From Pseudonocardiaceae bacterium (GTDB taxonomy: Bacteria > Actinomycetota > Actinomycetes > Mycobacteriales > Pseudonocardiaceae), in assembly GCA_009379845.1 (NCBI GenBank), contig WHSZ01000006.1:1-64000 (forward strand): a stretch of 64,000 nt of DNA, written 5' to 3'. Of this stretch, positions 25,894-35,226 are shown in pieces. The translations under genes were made by a program, and so were the position numbers. Each line of letters opens with the position of its first letter. The first letter of the stretch is position 1. The notes under the pieces were generated by a model. It saw only the letters and a program-made list of their open reading frames with translations, did not search any database and was not told the DNA's origin.

Positions 25894-27458
25894 TGCAGAG
25901 ATGCCTCGACGAAGCTGGGGAACTGGAGGAACAGGCCATCGGCGACGCCCCGCAGGTTGGCCACCTGCCCGTTGAGCACGGGCTTGAACACCGGCAGCAA
26001 CACGTTGTCCTCTTCCCACAGCACGCGGTGCACCGCGGTGCTTGCCTGATGGCGCCGCTGGCCGGTCAGCGTGCGGGTATGCGAGATCCGTCGGTCCACA
26101 TCGGACCGCGACCAACCAAGGCTGAACGGATTTTTCCCGGCCCGGCTGACCTCGTAGTACTGCAGGGGCGGCATCGCGGTGCTGTATGTCGCGGCCATCT
26201 GCAGCCGGGCGTAGGCGTCGTAATCGGCGTACAGGCCGCCGGCTGGTCGCTCGTCGATGGTCACCGGCAGTCCGAGAGCGGAGAGCTGCTCGGCGATCTG
26301 GGTGCACGTTCGTACCAGCCCGGCGCTCTCCGGAGCGGTCGTCAGCGTGACCTTCGCGCCGCTGGCCCCGGCCGCCCGCAGCAGCCGGCTGGCCCGGTCC
26401 GGGTCGTGCGGGCGCTGCGGAATCGCGGTTGGTGAGTCGGGGTAGCCGGGGGCGAACAGGTCATTGCCGACGATGCCGCGGCCAAGCAGCGCGGTGTTCA
26501 GGATCGCCTTCCGATCCAGGGCAAGCTTGCAGGCCTGCCGCACCCGCACATCGTCGAACGGTGGTCGGCTCATGTTCAGCAGCACACCGAGTCCGCTGAC
26601 ATCCGGCGGCCGGGATTCGACGACGGTGAACTGGTCGTCGGCTTCCACGGTGCGGGCGTGCGCCGGCGCGAGATCGTGCACGAAATCCACCTGCCCGCCG
26701 CGCAGCGCGTTCGCCCGCGCGTCGTCGGCGACGATGGACCTCAGCTCGACGGCGTCCAGGTAGGGACCGCCGGTGCCGCCCACGTAGTCGTCGTTACGCC
26801 GCAGCAGCGTGCCTTCCCCCGGGTCGAACTCCTCGATGCGAAATGCGCCGCAGGACGGGGTGTCCGGGGTGAACCGCCGTGTGCCGTCCTTGAACACGAA
26901 GACGATTCCCTGACACAGCATCAAATGCCCGTCGGAAACCGGGCGTTTGGTCGGCACCACAAGGGTTTTCTGGCCATCAACCCGCGCCGCGTCGAGGTCG
27001 AAGTCTGCGGTGTAGCCGGCGTAGGACGGGGTGGAGCGGACCACGAACTTGAGCGAGTACAGCACGTCGCGGGCGGTGACGGGGGATCCGTCGGTGAACC
27101 GGGCGTCACCGCGCACGCGGAGGGAGTAGCGGGAACGATCGTCGTCGACATCGATACCGGCGAGCACGCCGTACCGCACGTCCTCCGGCGCGTCCGGATC
27201 GATCACACCGAGCGTGCCGTGCACGGCACGCGCTCGGACGAAATCGAGCACGGTGGCCCCGGTGAACGGGTTGAGATTCTCGTTGGCGCCAGTGCCGACC
27301 AATGCGGCCCGCAGCGTCCCGCCACGGCGGGACGGGCCGGTCGGGCTCGAACCGGCGTCGCCCGAGCAGGCGGCCAGCAGGGGCGACGCGAGCAGTGCCC
27401 CGCCGAGCAGGACCCCGCCGCGCAGGAGTTCGCGGCGGCTGTAGGGCGATTGCGGCAT
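25890..27458 (-). CDS. Opp-type solute-binding lipoprotein (SBP family 5)
   Basis: A 522-residue extracellular binding protein. The signal carries a Tat-like twin-arginine SRRELL and a lipobox LLAAC near residue 31, so it is an exported lipoprotein. SBP-5 landmarks include DGSPVTARDVLYSLKFV near residue 120 and the VRQACKLALDRKAIL segment. Relatives bind peptides, nickel-histidine or metallophore complexes (CntA). Its ATG overlaps the synthetase stop (TGATG), so it is cotranscribed with the AMP-ligase gene. Given the linked thiazoline NRPS, uptake of a metal-loaded metallophore is the favoured inference. Confidence 0.8.
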   Translation of the reverse strand: MPQSPYSRRELLRGGVLLGGALLASPLLAACSGDAGSSPTGPSRRGGTLRAALVGTGANENLNPFTGATVLDFVRARAVHGTLGVIDPDAPEDVRYGVLAGIDVDDDRSRYSLRVRGDARFTDGSPVTARDVLYSLKFVVRSTPSYAGYTADFDLDAARVDGQKTLVVPTKRPVSDGHLMLCQGIVFVFKDGTRRFTPDTPSCGAFRIEEFDPGEGTLLRRNDDYVGGTGGPYLDAVELRSIVADDARANALRGGQVDFVHDLAPAHARTVEADDQFTVVESRPPDVSGLGVLLNMSRPPFDDVRVRQACKLALDRKAILNTALLGRGIVGNDLFAPGYPDSPTAIPQRPHDPDRASRLLRAAGASGAKVTLTTAPESAGLVRTCTQIAEQLSALGLPVTIDERPAGGLYADYDAYARLQMAATYSTAMPPLQYYEVSRAGKNPFSLGWSRSDVDRRISHTRTLTGQRRHQASTAVHRVLWEEDNVLLPVFKPVLNGQVANLRGVADGLFLQFPSFVEASLQ

Positions 27459-28918
27459 CAGGCTTCCTTCGCTGATTCGGTGGCAAGCGCGATAAACGGG
27501 GCGAGCGACTCGGGGTTACGCAGCGCAGCCGCTCGCACCGCCTCGTCGGGCGGTGTGCCGGTGAGGATGCGCTTCACGGGTACTTCGCACTTCTTACCGT
27601 TGAGGGTTCGGGGCACCGCGGCGATCGGGATAACGCGGTCCGGCAGGTGTCTAGGGGAGAGCTCATCCCGCACGGTCGCGCGGATCTTCTTGGTCGCATC
27701 GCGGTGTTCCACGCCGTCGGCCAGTACCACGAAGCACAGCAGCTCACCGTGTTCGTGCTCATCGGGGGCACTGCTGCCCGTCGTGTCGACGACCAGTGAA
27801 TCGTCCACTTCGGACAGTTTCTCGACAACCGTGTAGAACTCGCTGGTGCCCATCCGGACCCCGCCGCGATTGAGGGTGGCATCCGATCTCCCGGTGAGCA
27901 CGCAGGATCCGCGTGGGGTGATCCGCAGCCAGTCGCCGTGCCGCCAGCGCCCCGGGTACCGCGTGAAGTACGCCTCGTACAGCTTGCGACCGTCCGTGTC
28001 GTCCCAGAACCGGACGGGCATGGAGGGCATCGGCGCGGTCAGCACCAGCTCGCCGACCTCGTCGTGCAGGATGTGCCCTTCGGGGCTCAGCGCGACGGCC
28101 GGCGTTCCCAGGGTGCGGCAGGAAATCTCACCCTGCCAGATCGGCAAACTCGGCGCTGTATTCAGGAACGCGGTGCACAGATCGGTGCCCCCGGATACGG
28201 ACGCGGGTTGCACGTGGTCGCCGACGCATTCGGTGATCCATGCGAACCCCGCCCCCGATAGCGGGGAACCGGTCGATCTGACCGTGCGCAACGCGCTCAG
28301 GTCGAAGTCCTCTCGCGGGCACAGCTCGGCGCTCAGACACAAATGCAGATAGGGAGCGGAGACACCGAGATAGCCAATCCTCTCTCGCTCGGCAAGTGCC
28401 CACAGCGCGTCCGGTTCGGGATAGGTGGCAGATCCGTCGTAGAGCACTACTGTGGCGCCCACGATCAGGCCGGAGATCAGGTAGTTCCACATCATCCAAC
28501 CGGTGCCCGTGTACCAGAAGAACCGGTCGCCCTCGCGCAGATCGGCGTGCAGCGACAGCGCCTTGAGGTGCTCAAGCAGAATCCCGCCGTGCCCGTGCAC
28601 GATGCCTTTGGGCGGGCCGGTCGTTCCGGACGAATGCAGCACCCAGAGCGGGTCGTCGAAAGCCACCGGGTCGACCGCCATGGACGCGCCACGGTGGGCT
28701 TCGACTAGCTCGGCGAACCGGACCGGCGCGGGTGTCGTGGGATCGTCCGTGAACGCCTTGGTCGCGGATTCATCGACGGTGATCACGGTATGCAGCTCGG
28801 GCAGTGCCGCGGCGGCGCGCGTGATCGTCGCCGTGATGTCCACCCGCCGCCCGCCGGCGGTGTACTCCCCGGCCGTGATCAGCACGCTTGGCCGGAGCGG
28901 GGCGAACCGATCGACCAA
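27458..28918 (-). CDS. acetoacetyl-CoA synthetase-like AMP-ligase, N-terminus missing
   Basis: 486 residues of an ANL-family ligase of the acetoacetyl-CoA synthetase group (full length about 650). Visible motifs are LHSSGTTGPPKGIVHGHGG (P-loop), YTGTGWMMWN, LNRGGVRMGTSEFY and the C-terminal RTLNGKKCEVPVKR with the catalytic Lys. Homology begins abruptly at LVDRFAPLRPSVLI, so about 165 N-terminal residues are absent. The only start is TTG at 28918 with no ribosome site. The lost part lies where the NRPS gene also loses its 5' end. It normally activates acetoacetate; here it may belong to the metallophore operon. Probably inactive as it stands. Confidence 0.75.
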   Translation of the reverse strand: MVDRFAPLRPSVLITAGEYTAGGRRVDITATITRAAAALPELHTVITVDESATKAFTDDPTTPAPVRFAELVEAHRGASMAVDPVAFDDPLWVLHSSGTTGPPKGIVHGHGGILLEHLKALSLHADLREGDRFFWYTGTGWMMWNYLISGLIVGATVVLYDGSATYPEPDALWALAERERIGYLGVSAPYLHLCLSAELCPREDFDLSALRTVRSTGSPLSGAGFAWITECVGDHVQPASVSGGTDLCTAFLNTAPSLPIWQGEISCRTLGTPAVALSPEGHILHDEVGELVLTAPMPSMPVRFWDDTDGRKLYEAYFTRYPGRWRHGDWLRITPRGSCVLTGRSDATLNRGGVRMGTSEFYTVVEKLSEVDDSLVVDTTGSSAPDEHEHGELLCFVVLADGVEHRDATKKIRATVRDELSPRHLPDRVIPIAAVPRTLNGKKCEVPVKRILTGTPPDEAVRAAALRNPESLAPFIALATESAKEA

Positions 28919-31900
28919 AGCCGTGCCCGCACATCGACCGGGTGCTCGGCGATTTCACGTCACTGCTGTTGTTGGCGTGTCACACCGAGCCCGCGGACGA
29001 TTTCCGCACGCTGATCCGGCGAATCCAACAGCGGCTCGCTGATGATTTGGAACACCGTGATTTCTCCGCGGTCGACGTGCAACGCGAGCTGGCCCGCCGG
29101 CACGGTCCGTCGAACGCGGTGATGCCGGTCGTGTTCACCAGCTTGCTCGGTGTCGAGGACGGCTCGATTGACGAGGCCACCCGTACCCTCGGTTCGCTTG
29201 TCGGCGGCCTGTCCCAAACCCCCCAAGTGTGGCTGGACCACCAGGTGATGGAAATAGCCGGTGGTGTGCAGCTGACGTGGGACGCCGTGGATGAGTTGTT
29301 CCCGCCGGGCGTGCTGGACGCGATGTTCGCCGCATACCAGCGGATGCTTGAGGCGCTGGTGGGCGGCAAGTGGTCGGATCCATTGCCCGATCTGCTGCCG
29401 CCCGAGCAGCGCGAGGTAAGGGAATTGGTGAACGCCACGGCTGCGCCGGTACCCGCGGATGCCCTGCACGAACCATTCTTCGCTTTCGCCCGCGAACATC
29501 CACAGTGGACGGCTTTGATCTCCGGGGACGAGCGGTGGTCGTACGGCGAGGCGGCCGATCGGGCGCTGCGGGTGGCCGCCTGGCTGCGCGCCGAAGGAGT
29601 GGCCGACCACGATGCGGTCGGGGTATGCATCCCGAAAGGACCTGCCCAGATCGCTGCCGTGCTGGGGATCCTGGCGGCCGGCGGGGTGTACGTACCGATC
29701 GGTGTGGATCAGCCACCGGCGCGTCGGCAGCGGATCGAACACCGCGCCGGCGTACGACTGACGCTGACCGCCGAGGATGTGGCGACGGTGGCCACGGCAC
29801 GCCCGCTTGCGGAGCCTCGGGTCGCCGACTCGGACACTCCCGCCTATGTGATCTTCACGTCGGGGTCGACGGGAGAACCCAAAGGAGTCGAGGTCTCGCA
29901 CCAGGCGGCGCACAACACCGTCGCCGATATCACCCACCGCTACGGCATCGATCCCGGCGACCGGGTGCTGGCGGTCTCGGCGCTGGAGTTCGACCTGTCG
30001 GTTTTCGACATTTTCGGGGTCCTGTCGGTCGGTGCCGGGCTGGTGTTGGTGGATGAGCACGAGCGGCGGGACGCGGACCGCTGGCATGAGCTGGTCAGCC
30101 GGCATCGGGTGACGGTGTGGAACACGGTGCCCGCCCTGCTGGACATGCTGCTCACCGCCGGCCCGGCCCTCGATTCGGTGCGGCTGGCGCTGGTCTCCGG
30201 GGACTGGGTGGACCCGCAGCTCGGCTCTCGGTTCGCCGAGGCCACCGGTGGGCGGGGACGACTGGTAGCACTCGGTGGGGCCACCGAGGCCGCGATCTGG
30301 TCCAACGCCTGCGAGGTTCCCGACCGTGTTCCCGCCGGCTGGACCGCCGTGCCGTACGGCATGCCGCTCACCAATCAGCGGTACCGAGTCGTGGACGAGG
30401 CGGGACGGGACTGCCCGGACTGGGTCACCGGAGAGCTGTGGATCGGCGGGTATGGGGTGGCGCTCGGGTACCGGGGCGATCCCGAGACCACAGCGCGGAA
30501 GTTCGTGGATCACCGGGGGCAGCGCTGGTACCGGACCGGAGACCTGGGGCGCTACTGGCCGGACGGCACGCTCGAATTCCTCGGTCGCCGCGATCAGCAG
30601 GTCAAGATCCGCGGGCATCGCGTCGAGCTCGGCGAGATCGAGACAACGCTGGACACACACCCGCACGTCACGCACTCCGTGGCGCTCACCGTCGGGGAGG
30701 CCAACCAGCGACGACTGGCCGCCGCGGTCGTGCCAACCAGGCCGACGCCGGAGACCGCGGCTTCCCCGGCCGAGGACGGGCCGGTGGATGACTCGCCCGC
30801 GGACTGGAAGCTGGAAGGTGAACTTACCGCCTCGCTGGTGCATCGGCTGTTGACCGGGATCGGAGTGGATCCCGATGGCCCTACACCGAACGATGCGCAG
30901 TTGACCGCGCATGGGGCCGTATCCGGGCAGTTCGGCCTGATCCGGCGCTGGCACAACTGGCTCGCACAGCAAGAAAATCGCGCGCCCGACCCCGTCGGAC
31001 GCGCGGCAGGGACGCATTTCGCGGACACCGTCGATCGGCTACTGGCGCGCGAATCCGACCTGATCGCGATGCTGACCGGTCTGCTGGACCCGACCACGCT
31101 CCTCGATGATCCGGTGCTCGCGCCCGAGGCGCAGTTCCTGCGCCATCCGACCATTGTGGACACCGTGGACGAGGTGGCCGCGCGGATCGCCGAGCTGGAT
31201 CGGCCGGTACGCGTCGCCGAGCTCGGCGCCCGCACCGGCCGCGCCGCGGCGCGGCTGCTGGCATCCCTGCCGGACGGCGTGCACTACACGCTGCTCGACT
31301 CCTCGGACGCACTGCTGGCCACCGCCCACCGGCGACTGGCGAGCTATCCCGTCGACTATCACCGGTTGCCGGCCGACGTGGTACCCGACGAGCTGCGCCA
31401 CCGGTTCGACGTCGTACTGGCCGTCGCCGCGCTGCACCGGTATCCCGACGTATCGACCGCCGTCGAGCAGGCCTCGGCGTTGCTGGCGCCGGGCGGCCGA
31501 GTATTCGCGATCGAGGCGACCCGGCTTGCTCCGCTATCCCTGCTGACCGTCGGCATCCTGGAGCACGGGTTCTCCCAACTTGATCCGGCACGGCGGAGTG
31601 CGGGCAGTCCGTTGCTCGAGGCCGGGGCGTGGCGTACCGCCTTTGGGGCGGCCGGCTTCCAGGAGGTCGCGGTCCACCGGCGCCCGGCGTCGGCGGTGCT
31701 GCTCTCCGCCAGCCGCCCGACTGATCAACCCGCGCTGACCGGCGCCGTGCTGCGAGACTGGGCGGCCGAGCAGCTGCCCGCGCACATGATTCCCGAGCGG
31801 TACGTCGTGCTCGGACGCCTACCGTTGACCTCGAACGGAAAGGTCGATCGCGCCGCGTTGGCCCGACTCCTCGACGAGCCCGCCGCACCCGCGGATTTCG

Positions 31901-34900
31901 CGCCCCCGCACGGTGCCGTTGAGCAGGCCGTGGCTACCGCATGGGGCGAGGTGCTCGGCGCGGAATCCATCAGCCGGACTGCCGATTTCTTCGTGTTCGG
32001 CGGCGATAGCCTGGCCGCCACGCGCGTCGTGGCCCGGCTGCGTGCCATGGGCCTGACCGGTGCGACGGTCGGAGCGCTGTTCGCGCACCCGGTGCTGGCC
32101 GAGTTCGCCAGCAGGCTGCACGCGGGCGAGCCGGTCACCGATGCGGGTGCACTGGCGGCCGATCCCGAACGGCGTAACGAGCCGTTCCCGCTGACCGAGG
32201 TGCAGCGGGCCTACTGGCTTGGGCGGCGTGACGACGTCGCGCTCGGTGGCGTCGCCGCGCACTGCTTCTTCGAGTTCGAAGGTGCCGAGCTGGATCTCGA
32301 CCGGCTGGAGGACGCGTGGAATCGGTTGATCGCCCGGCACGAGATGCTGCGCGCGATCATCGACACGGACGGCCAGCAGCGCATCCTGCCGACCGTCCCC
32401 CGGTTCCGGCTCCCGGTCACCGACGCGATCGACGAGACCACCGCGAGCACGCAGCTTCGCGACGTGATGTCCCAGCAGGTGTTCACGCTGTCGGAATGGC
32501 CGTTGTTCGACGCGCGTGCCGTGCGCTATCCGGGCGGCGTGCGCCTCGGTATCAGCTTGGACAACATCATCCTCGACGGGCTGAGCATGCTGATCGTGTT
32601 CGCCGAGCTTGCCCGGCTCTACGCCGATCCGGACACCGACCTACCGAGCGTCGACGTGTCCTTCCGGGACTGCGTACTCGCGGTGCCCGAGGACGGCGCC
32701 ATCCTGGAGCGGGCCGAGGCGTACTGGCGGGAACGGCTCCCCGAGCTGCCGTCGGCACCGCAGTTGCCGCTCGCGAGGGATCCCGCGCAGGTGAGCCGAC
32801 CACGCTTCGTGCGCCGCGAACGGCGGGTGTCGGGTGCGCAGTGGTCGCTGATCACCAGCCGGGCCCGGCGCGTCGGCCTGACCCCCTCGGTGGTTTTGCT
32901 GGCCTGCTACGCCGAGGTGCTGTCCACCTGGAGCGCCGCACCCGCGCTCACCGTGAACCTCACCCTGTTCGATCGGCCGCGGGTGCATCCGGACGTCGAA
33001 CAGGTGCTCGGCGATTTCACCTCGCTGTCGCTACTCGAGCATCGGCCGACGGCCGGGGAGTCCTGGCTGGAGGCCGCGCGGCGATTGCAGGCACAACTTG
33101 GCCGGGATCTGGAGCACCGCGCGGCATCCGCGGTCTGGGTGCAGCGGGAATTCGCCCGGCAGGGCGGAGCGGGCGAGGCCGTGATGCCGGTGGTGTTCAC
33201 CAGCGCGCTCGGGGTGAACGACGAATTGCTTGCGGATCTGCCGAAGGAATTCCCCCGGCTGGTCGGCGGCTTGTCCCAAACCCCGCAGGTGTGGCTGGAC
33301 CACCAGGTGATGGAGTACGGCGGTGAGCTGCTGCTGACCTGGGACGCGGTGGAGGAGCTCTTCCCGCCGGGCGTGCTGGACGCGATGTTCGCGGCCTACC
33401 AGCGACTGGTGGACTGGCTGTCCGAAACGGACGACTGGTCTCAAGTCACACCCGAGTTGCTGCCGGCGGACCAGCGGTGGGTTCGGGAGCGCGTGAACGC
33501 CACCGCCGCCCCGGAATCCGGCCGGATGCTGCATGAGGGGTTCTTCGACCGCGCGAGCGAAGCACCCGAGCGGATCGCCCTGTGGGCACGCGACGGCACA
33601 TCGCTGCGCTACGGAGAACTGGCCGAGCGTGCGTTGCGCGTCGCCGGCTGGCTCGCCACCCAGGGAATCGGCCCCGGTGATCCAGTGGCTGTCCGCCTGC
33701 CAAAGGGAGTCGAGCAGATCACCGCCGTGCTCGGGGTGCTTGCCGCAGGTGGGGTCTACGTGCCGATCGGGCCGGACCAACCCAGCGCTCGCCGGGACCG
33801 CATGTGCGCGGCGGCGGGGGTGCGGTTGACAATCGACGATCTCGACGCGGCGCTCGGGGCGCCGCGGGACACCCCGGTGTTGGCAGGACCCAGCGCGCCG
33901 GCCTACGTGATCTTCACGTCCGGATCCACCGGCGAGCCCAAGGGGGTAGAGGTCACCCACCGCGCCGCGGTGAACACCATCGACGACATCAACGAACGGT
34001 TCACCGTCGGCCCCGCCGACCGCGTGTTGGCGGTTTCCGCCCTGGACTTTGACCTCTCCGTCTACGACATCTTCGGGCTGCTGTCGGTGGGCGGATCGCT
34101 GGTGCTGCCCGACGAGACCGAACGCCGCGACCCGCGTGCCTGGGCGGCGCTGCTCACCGCACACAGCGTGACGATCTGGAATACCGTGCCAGCGTTACTG
34201 GATATGCTGCTGCGCACCACGGAACCGCCACGCAGCCTCCGGCTCGGGCTGGTCTCCGGTGACTGGGTCGGCCTGGATCTCGGCGAGCGACTCGCCGAAG
34301 CGACCGGGCGCCGAGCGCGTCTGGTGGCGTTGGGTGGCGCGACCGAGGCCGCGATCTGGTCGAACGCCTTCGAAGTCGGCCACGTCCCCGCCAACTGGTC
34401 GTCGATTCCCTATGGATTCCCACTACGGAACCAACGCTACCGAGTCGTGGACGCGCGGGGCCGCGACCGGCCGGACTGGGTGCCCGGCGAGCTGTGGATC
34501 GGTGGATCCGGCCTGGCTACCGGCTACCGTGGGGATCCCGACACCACGGACGCGAAGTTCGTCGAACACCGGGGCCAGCGGTGGTACCGCACCGGCGATA
34601 TCGGCCGCTACTGGCCGGACGGGACCCTCGAATTCCTCGGCCGCTCCGACCAGCAGGTCAAGATCCGCGGGCACCGGATCGAGCTGGGCGAGGTGGAAGC
34701 CGCACTCGAGGCGCACCCGCGGATCGAGCAGGCGGTGGCGGTGGCCACCGGCGAGCGCGGGCATCGGCGGCTGCAGGCATTTGTCCTCGCCCCCGACGCC
34801 GACCTCGATCGCGTGCCGGAGTTCCTCGCGCAACACCTGCCCGAGGCCGCGATCCCCGGACGGCTGACCGTACTCGAGACGATGCCGTTGACAACCAACG

Positions 34901-35226
34901 GAAAGATCGATCGAGCAGCGCTGGCTCGGCTGACCGAGGGCGCCGAGGGCGCCGAGTACCAGCCACCGGTTGGCGAGCTGGAGAACCGGCTCGCCGCGCT
35001 GTGGAGCGAGCTGCTCGACGTGCCTCGCGTCGGGCGCGGTGACGAATTCCTTTTGCTGGGCGGAGATTCGCTACTCGGCATGCGGCTGCTGAGCGCCATC
35101 GAGGAACAGTTCGGCGTCCGGCTGCCGCTGCGTGACCTGCTGCGCGGCTGCTCCATCCAGGACCTCGCCAGTGCCGTGACCACGAACCAGCAACTCACCG
35201 ACTCCGTCGAGGAAGGCGTGCTATGA
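28888..35226 (+). CDS. NRPS, Cys-activating: (Cy fragment)-A[MT-like]-PCP-Cy-A-PCP, 5' truncated
   Basis: The open frame gives 2112 residues, of which authentic homology starts near residue 8. Domains in order: C-terminal half of a heterocyclization domain (GDFTSLLLL, VVFTS near 80, SQTPQVWLD near 108); adenylation domain 1 (YVIFTSGSTG near 320, LGGATEAAIW), interrupted from about 615 to 950 by a methyltransferase-like insert with degenerate LGARTG, as in the epimerase-like inserts of PchE/HMWP2; PCP with FGGDSLAATR near 1040; complete Cy2 with DNIILDGLS near 1225; adenylation domain 2 (near 1675); PCP with LGGDSLLGM near 2058. Pocket features FDLSV(F/Y)DIFG, W-N-T and GGATEAAIW fit cysteine. 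The expected N-terminal Cy half and any aryl carrier domain are missing, and the first ATG lacks a ribosome site. Confidence 0.85.
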   Translation: MAGAGRTDRPKPCPHIDRVLGDFTSLLLLACHTEPADDFRTLIRRIQQRLADDLEHRDFSAVDVQRELARRHGPSNAVMPVVFTSLLGVEDGSIDEATRTLGSLVGGLSQTPQVWLDHQVMEIAGGVQLTWDAVDELFPPGVLDAMFAAYQRMLEALVGGKWSDPLPDLLPPEQREVRELVNATAAPVPADALHEPFFAFAREHPQWTALISGDERWSYGEAADRALRVAAWLRAEGVADHDAVGVCIPKGPAQIAAVLGILAAGGVYVPIGVDQPPARRQRIEHRAGVRLTLTAEDVATVATARPLAEPRVADSDTPAYVIFTSGSTGEPKGVEVSHQAAHNTVADITHRYGIDPGDRVLAVSALEFDLSVFDIFGVLSVGAGLVLVDEHERRDADRWHELVSRHRVTVWNTVPALLDMLLTAGPALDSVRLALVSGDWVDPQLGSRFAEATGGRGRLVALGGATEAAIWSNACEVPDRVPAGWTAVPYGMPLTNQRYRVVDEAGRDCPDWVTGELWIGGYGVALGYRGDPETTARKFVDHRGQRWYRTGDLGRYWPDGTLEFLGRRDQQVKIRGHRVELGEIETTLDTHPHVTHSVALTVGEANQRRLAAAVVPTRPTPETAASPAEDGPVDDSPADWKLEGELTASLVHRLLTGIGVDPDGPTPNDAQLTAHGAVSGQFGLIRRWHNWLAQQENRAPDPVGRAAGTHFADTVDRLLARESDLIAMLTGLLDPTTLLDDPVLAPEAQFLRHPTIVDTVDEVAARIAELDRPVRVAELGARTGRAAARLLASLPDGVHYTLLDSSDALLATAHRRLASYPVDYHRLPADVVPDELRHRFDVVLAVAALHRYPDVSTAVEQASALLAPGGRVFAIEATRLAPLSLLTVGILEHGFSQLDPARRSAGSPLLEAGAWRTAFGAAGFQEVAVHRRPASAVLLSASRPTDQPALTGAVLRDWAAEQLPAHMIPERYVVLGRLPLTSNGKVDRAALARLLDEPAAPADFAPPHGAVEQAVATAWGEVLGAESISRTADFFVFGGDSLAATRVVARLRAMGLTGATVGALFAHPVLAEFASRLHAGEPVTDAGALAADPERRNEPFPLTEVQRAYWLGRRDDVALGGVAAHCFFEFEGAELDLDRLEDAWNRLIARHEMLRAIIDTDGQQRILPTVPRFRLPVTDAIDETTASTQLRDVMSQQVFTLSEWPLFDARAVRYPGGVRLGISLDNIILDGLSMLIVFAELARLYADPDTDLPSVDVSFRDCVLAVPEDGAILERAEAYWRERLPELPSAPQLPLARDPAQVSRPRFVRRERRVSGAQWSLITSRARRVGLTPSVVLLACYAEVLSTWSAAPALTVNLTLFDRPRVHPDVEQVLGDFTSLSLLEHRPTAGESWLEAARRLQAQLGRDLEHRAASAVWVQREFARQGGAGEAVMPVVFTSALGVNDELLADLPKEFPRLVGGLSQTPQVWLDHQVMEYGGELLLTWDAVEELFPPGVLDAMFAAYQRLVDWLSETDDWSQVTPELLPADQRWVRERVNATAAPESGRMLHEGFFDRASEAPERIALWARDGTSLRYGELAERALRVAGWLATQGIGPGDPVAVRLPKGVEQITAVLGVLAAGGVYVPIGPDQPSARRDRMCAAAGVRLTIDDLDAALGAPRDTPVLAGPSAPAYVIFTSGSTGEPKGVEVTHRAAVNTIDDINERFTVGPADRVLAVSALDFDLSVYDIFGLLSVGGSLVLPDETERRDPRAWAALLTAHSVTIWNTVPALLDMLLRTTEPPRSLRLGLVSGDWVGLDLGERLAEATGRRARLVALGGATEAAIWSNAFEVGHVPANWSSIPYGFPLRNQRYRVVDARGRDRPDWVPGELWIGGSGLATGYRGDPDTTDAKFVEHRGQRWYRTGDIGRYWPDGTLEFLGRSDQQVKIRGHRIELGEVEAALEAHPRIEQAVAVATGERGHRRLQAFVLAPDADLDRVPEFLAQHLPEAAIPGRLTVLETMPLTTNGKIDRAALARLTEGAEGAEYQPPVGELENRLAALWSELLDVPRVGRGDEFLLLGGDSLLGMRLLSAIEEQFGVRLPLRDLLRGCSIQDLASAVTTNQQLTDSVEEGVL
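28909..28921. other. junction of two 5'-truncated divergent genes
   Basis: Reading left on the minus strand, acetoacetyl-CoA synthetase homology ends at about 28918-28921. Reading right on the plus strand, cyclization-domain homology begins at DRPKPCPHIDRVLGDF from about 28909. The two homologies overlap by roughly ten bases around GATCGACC, which encodes DR in both proteins. No promoter or intergenic space remains between the two genes. A deletion, inversion or misassembly joined by microhomology would produce this. Confidence 0.7.

Noticed and set aside
28960-31017. A 685-codon minus-strand open frame opposite the first NRPS
   Set aside because: It lies fully antisense to well-supported Cy and adenylation domains, has no recognisable family motif, and is a common by-product of very high third-position GC.
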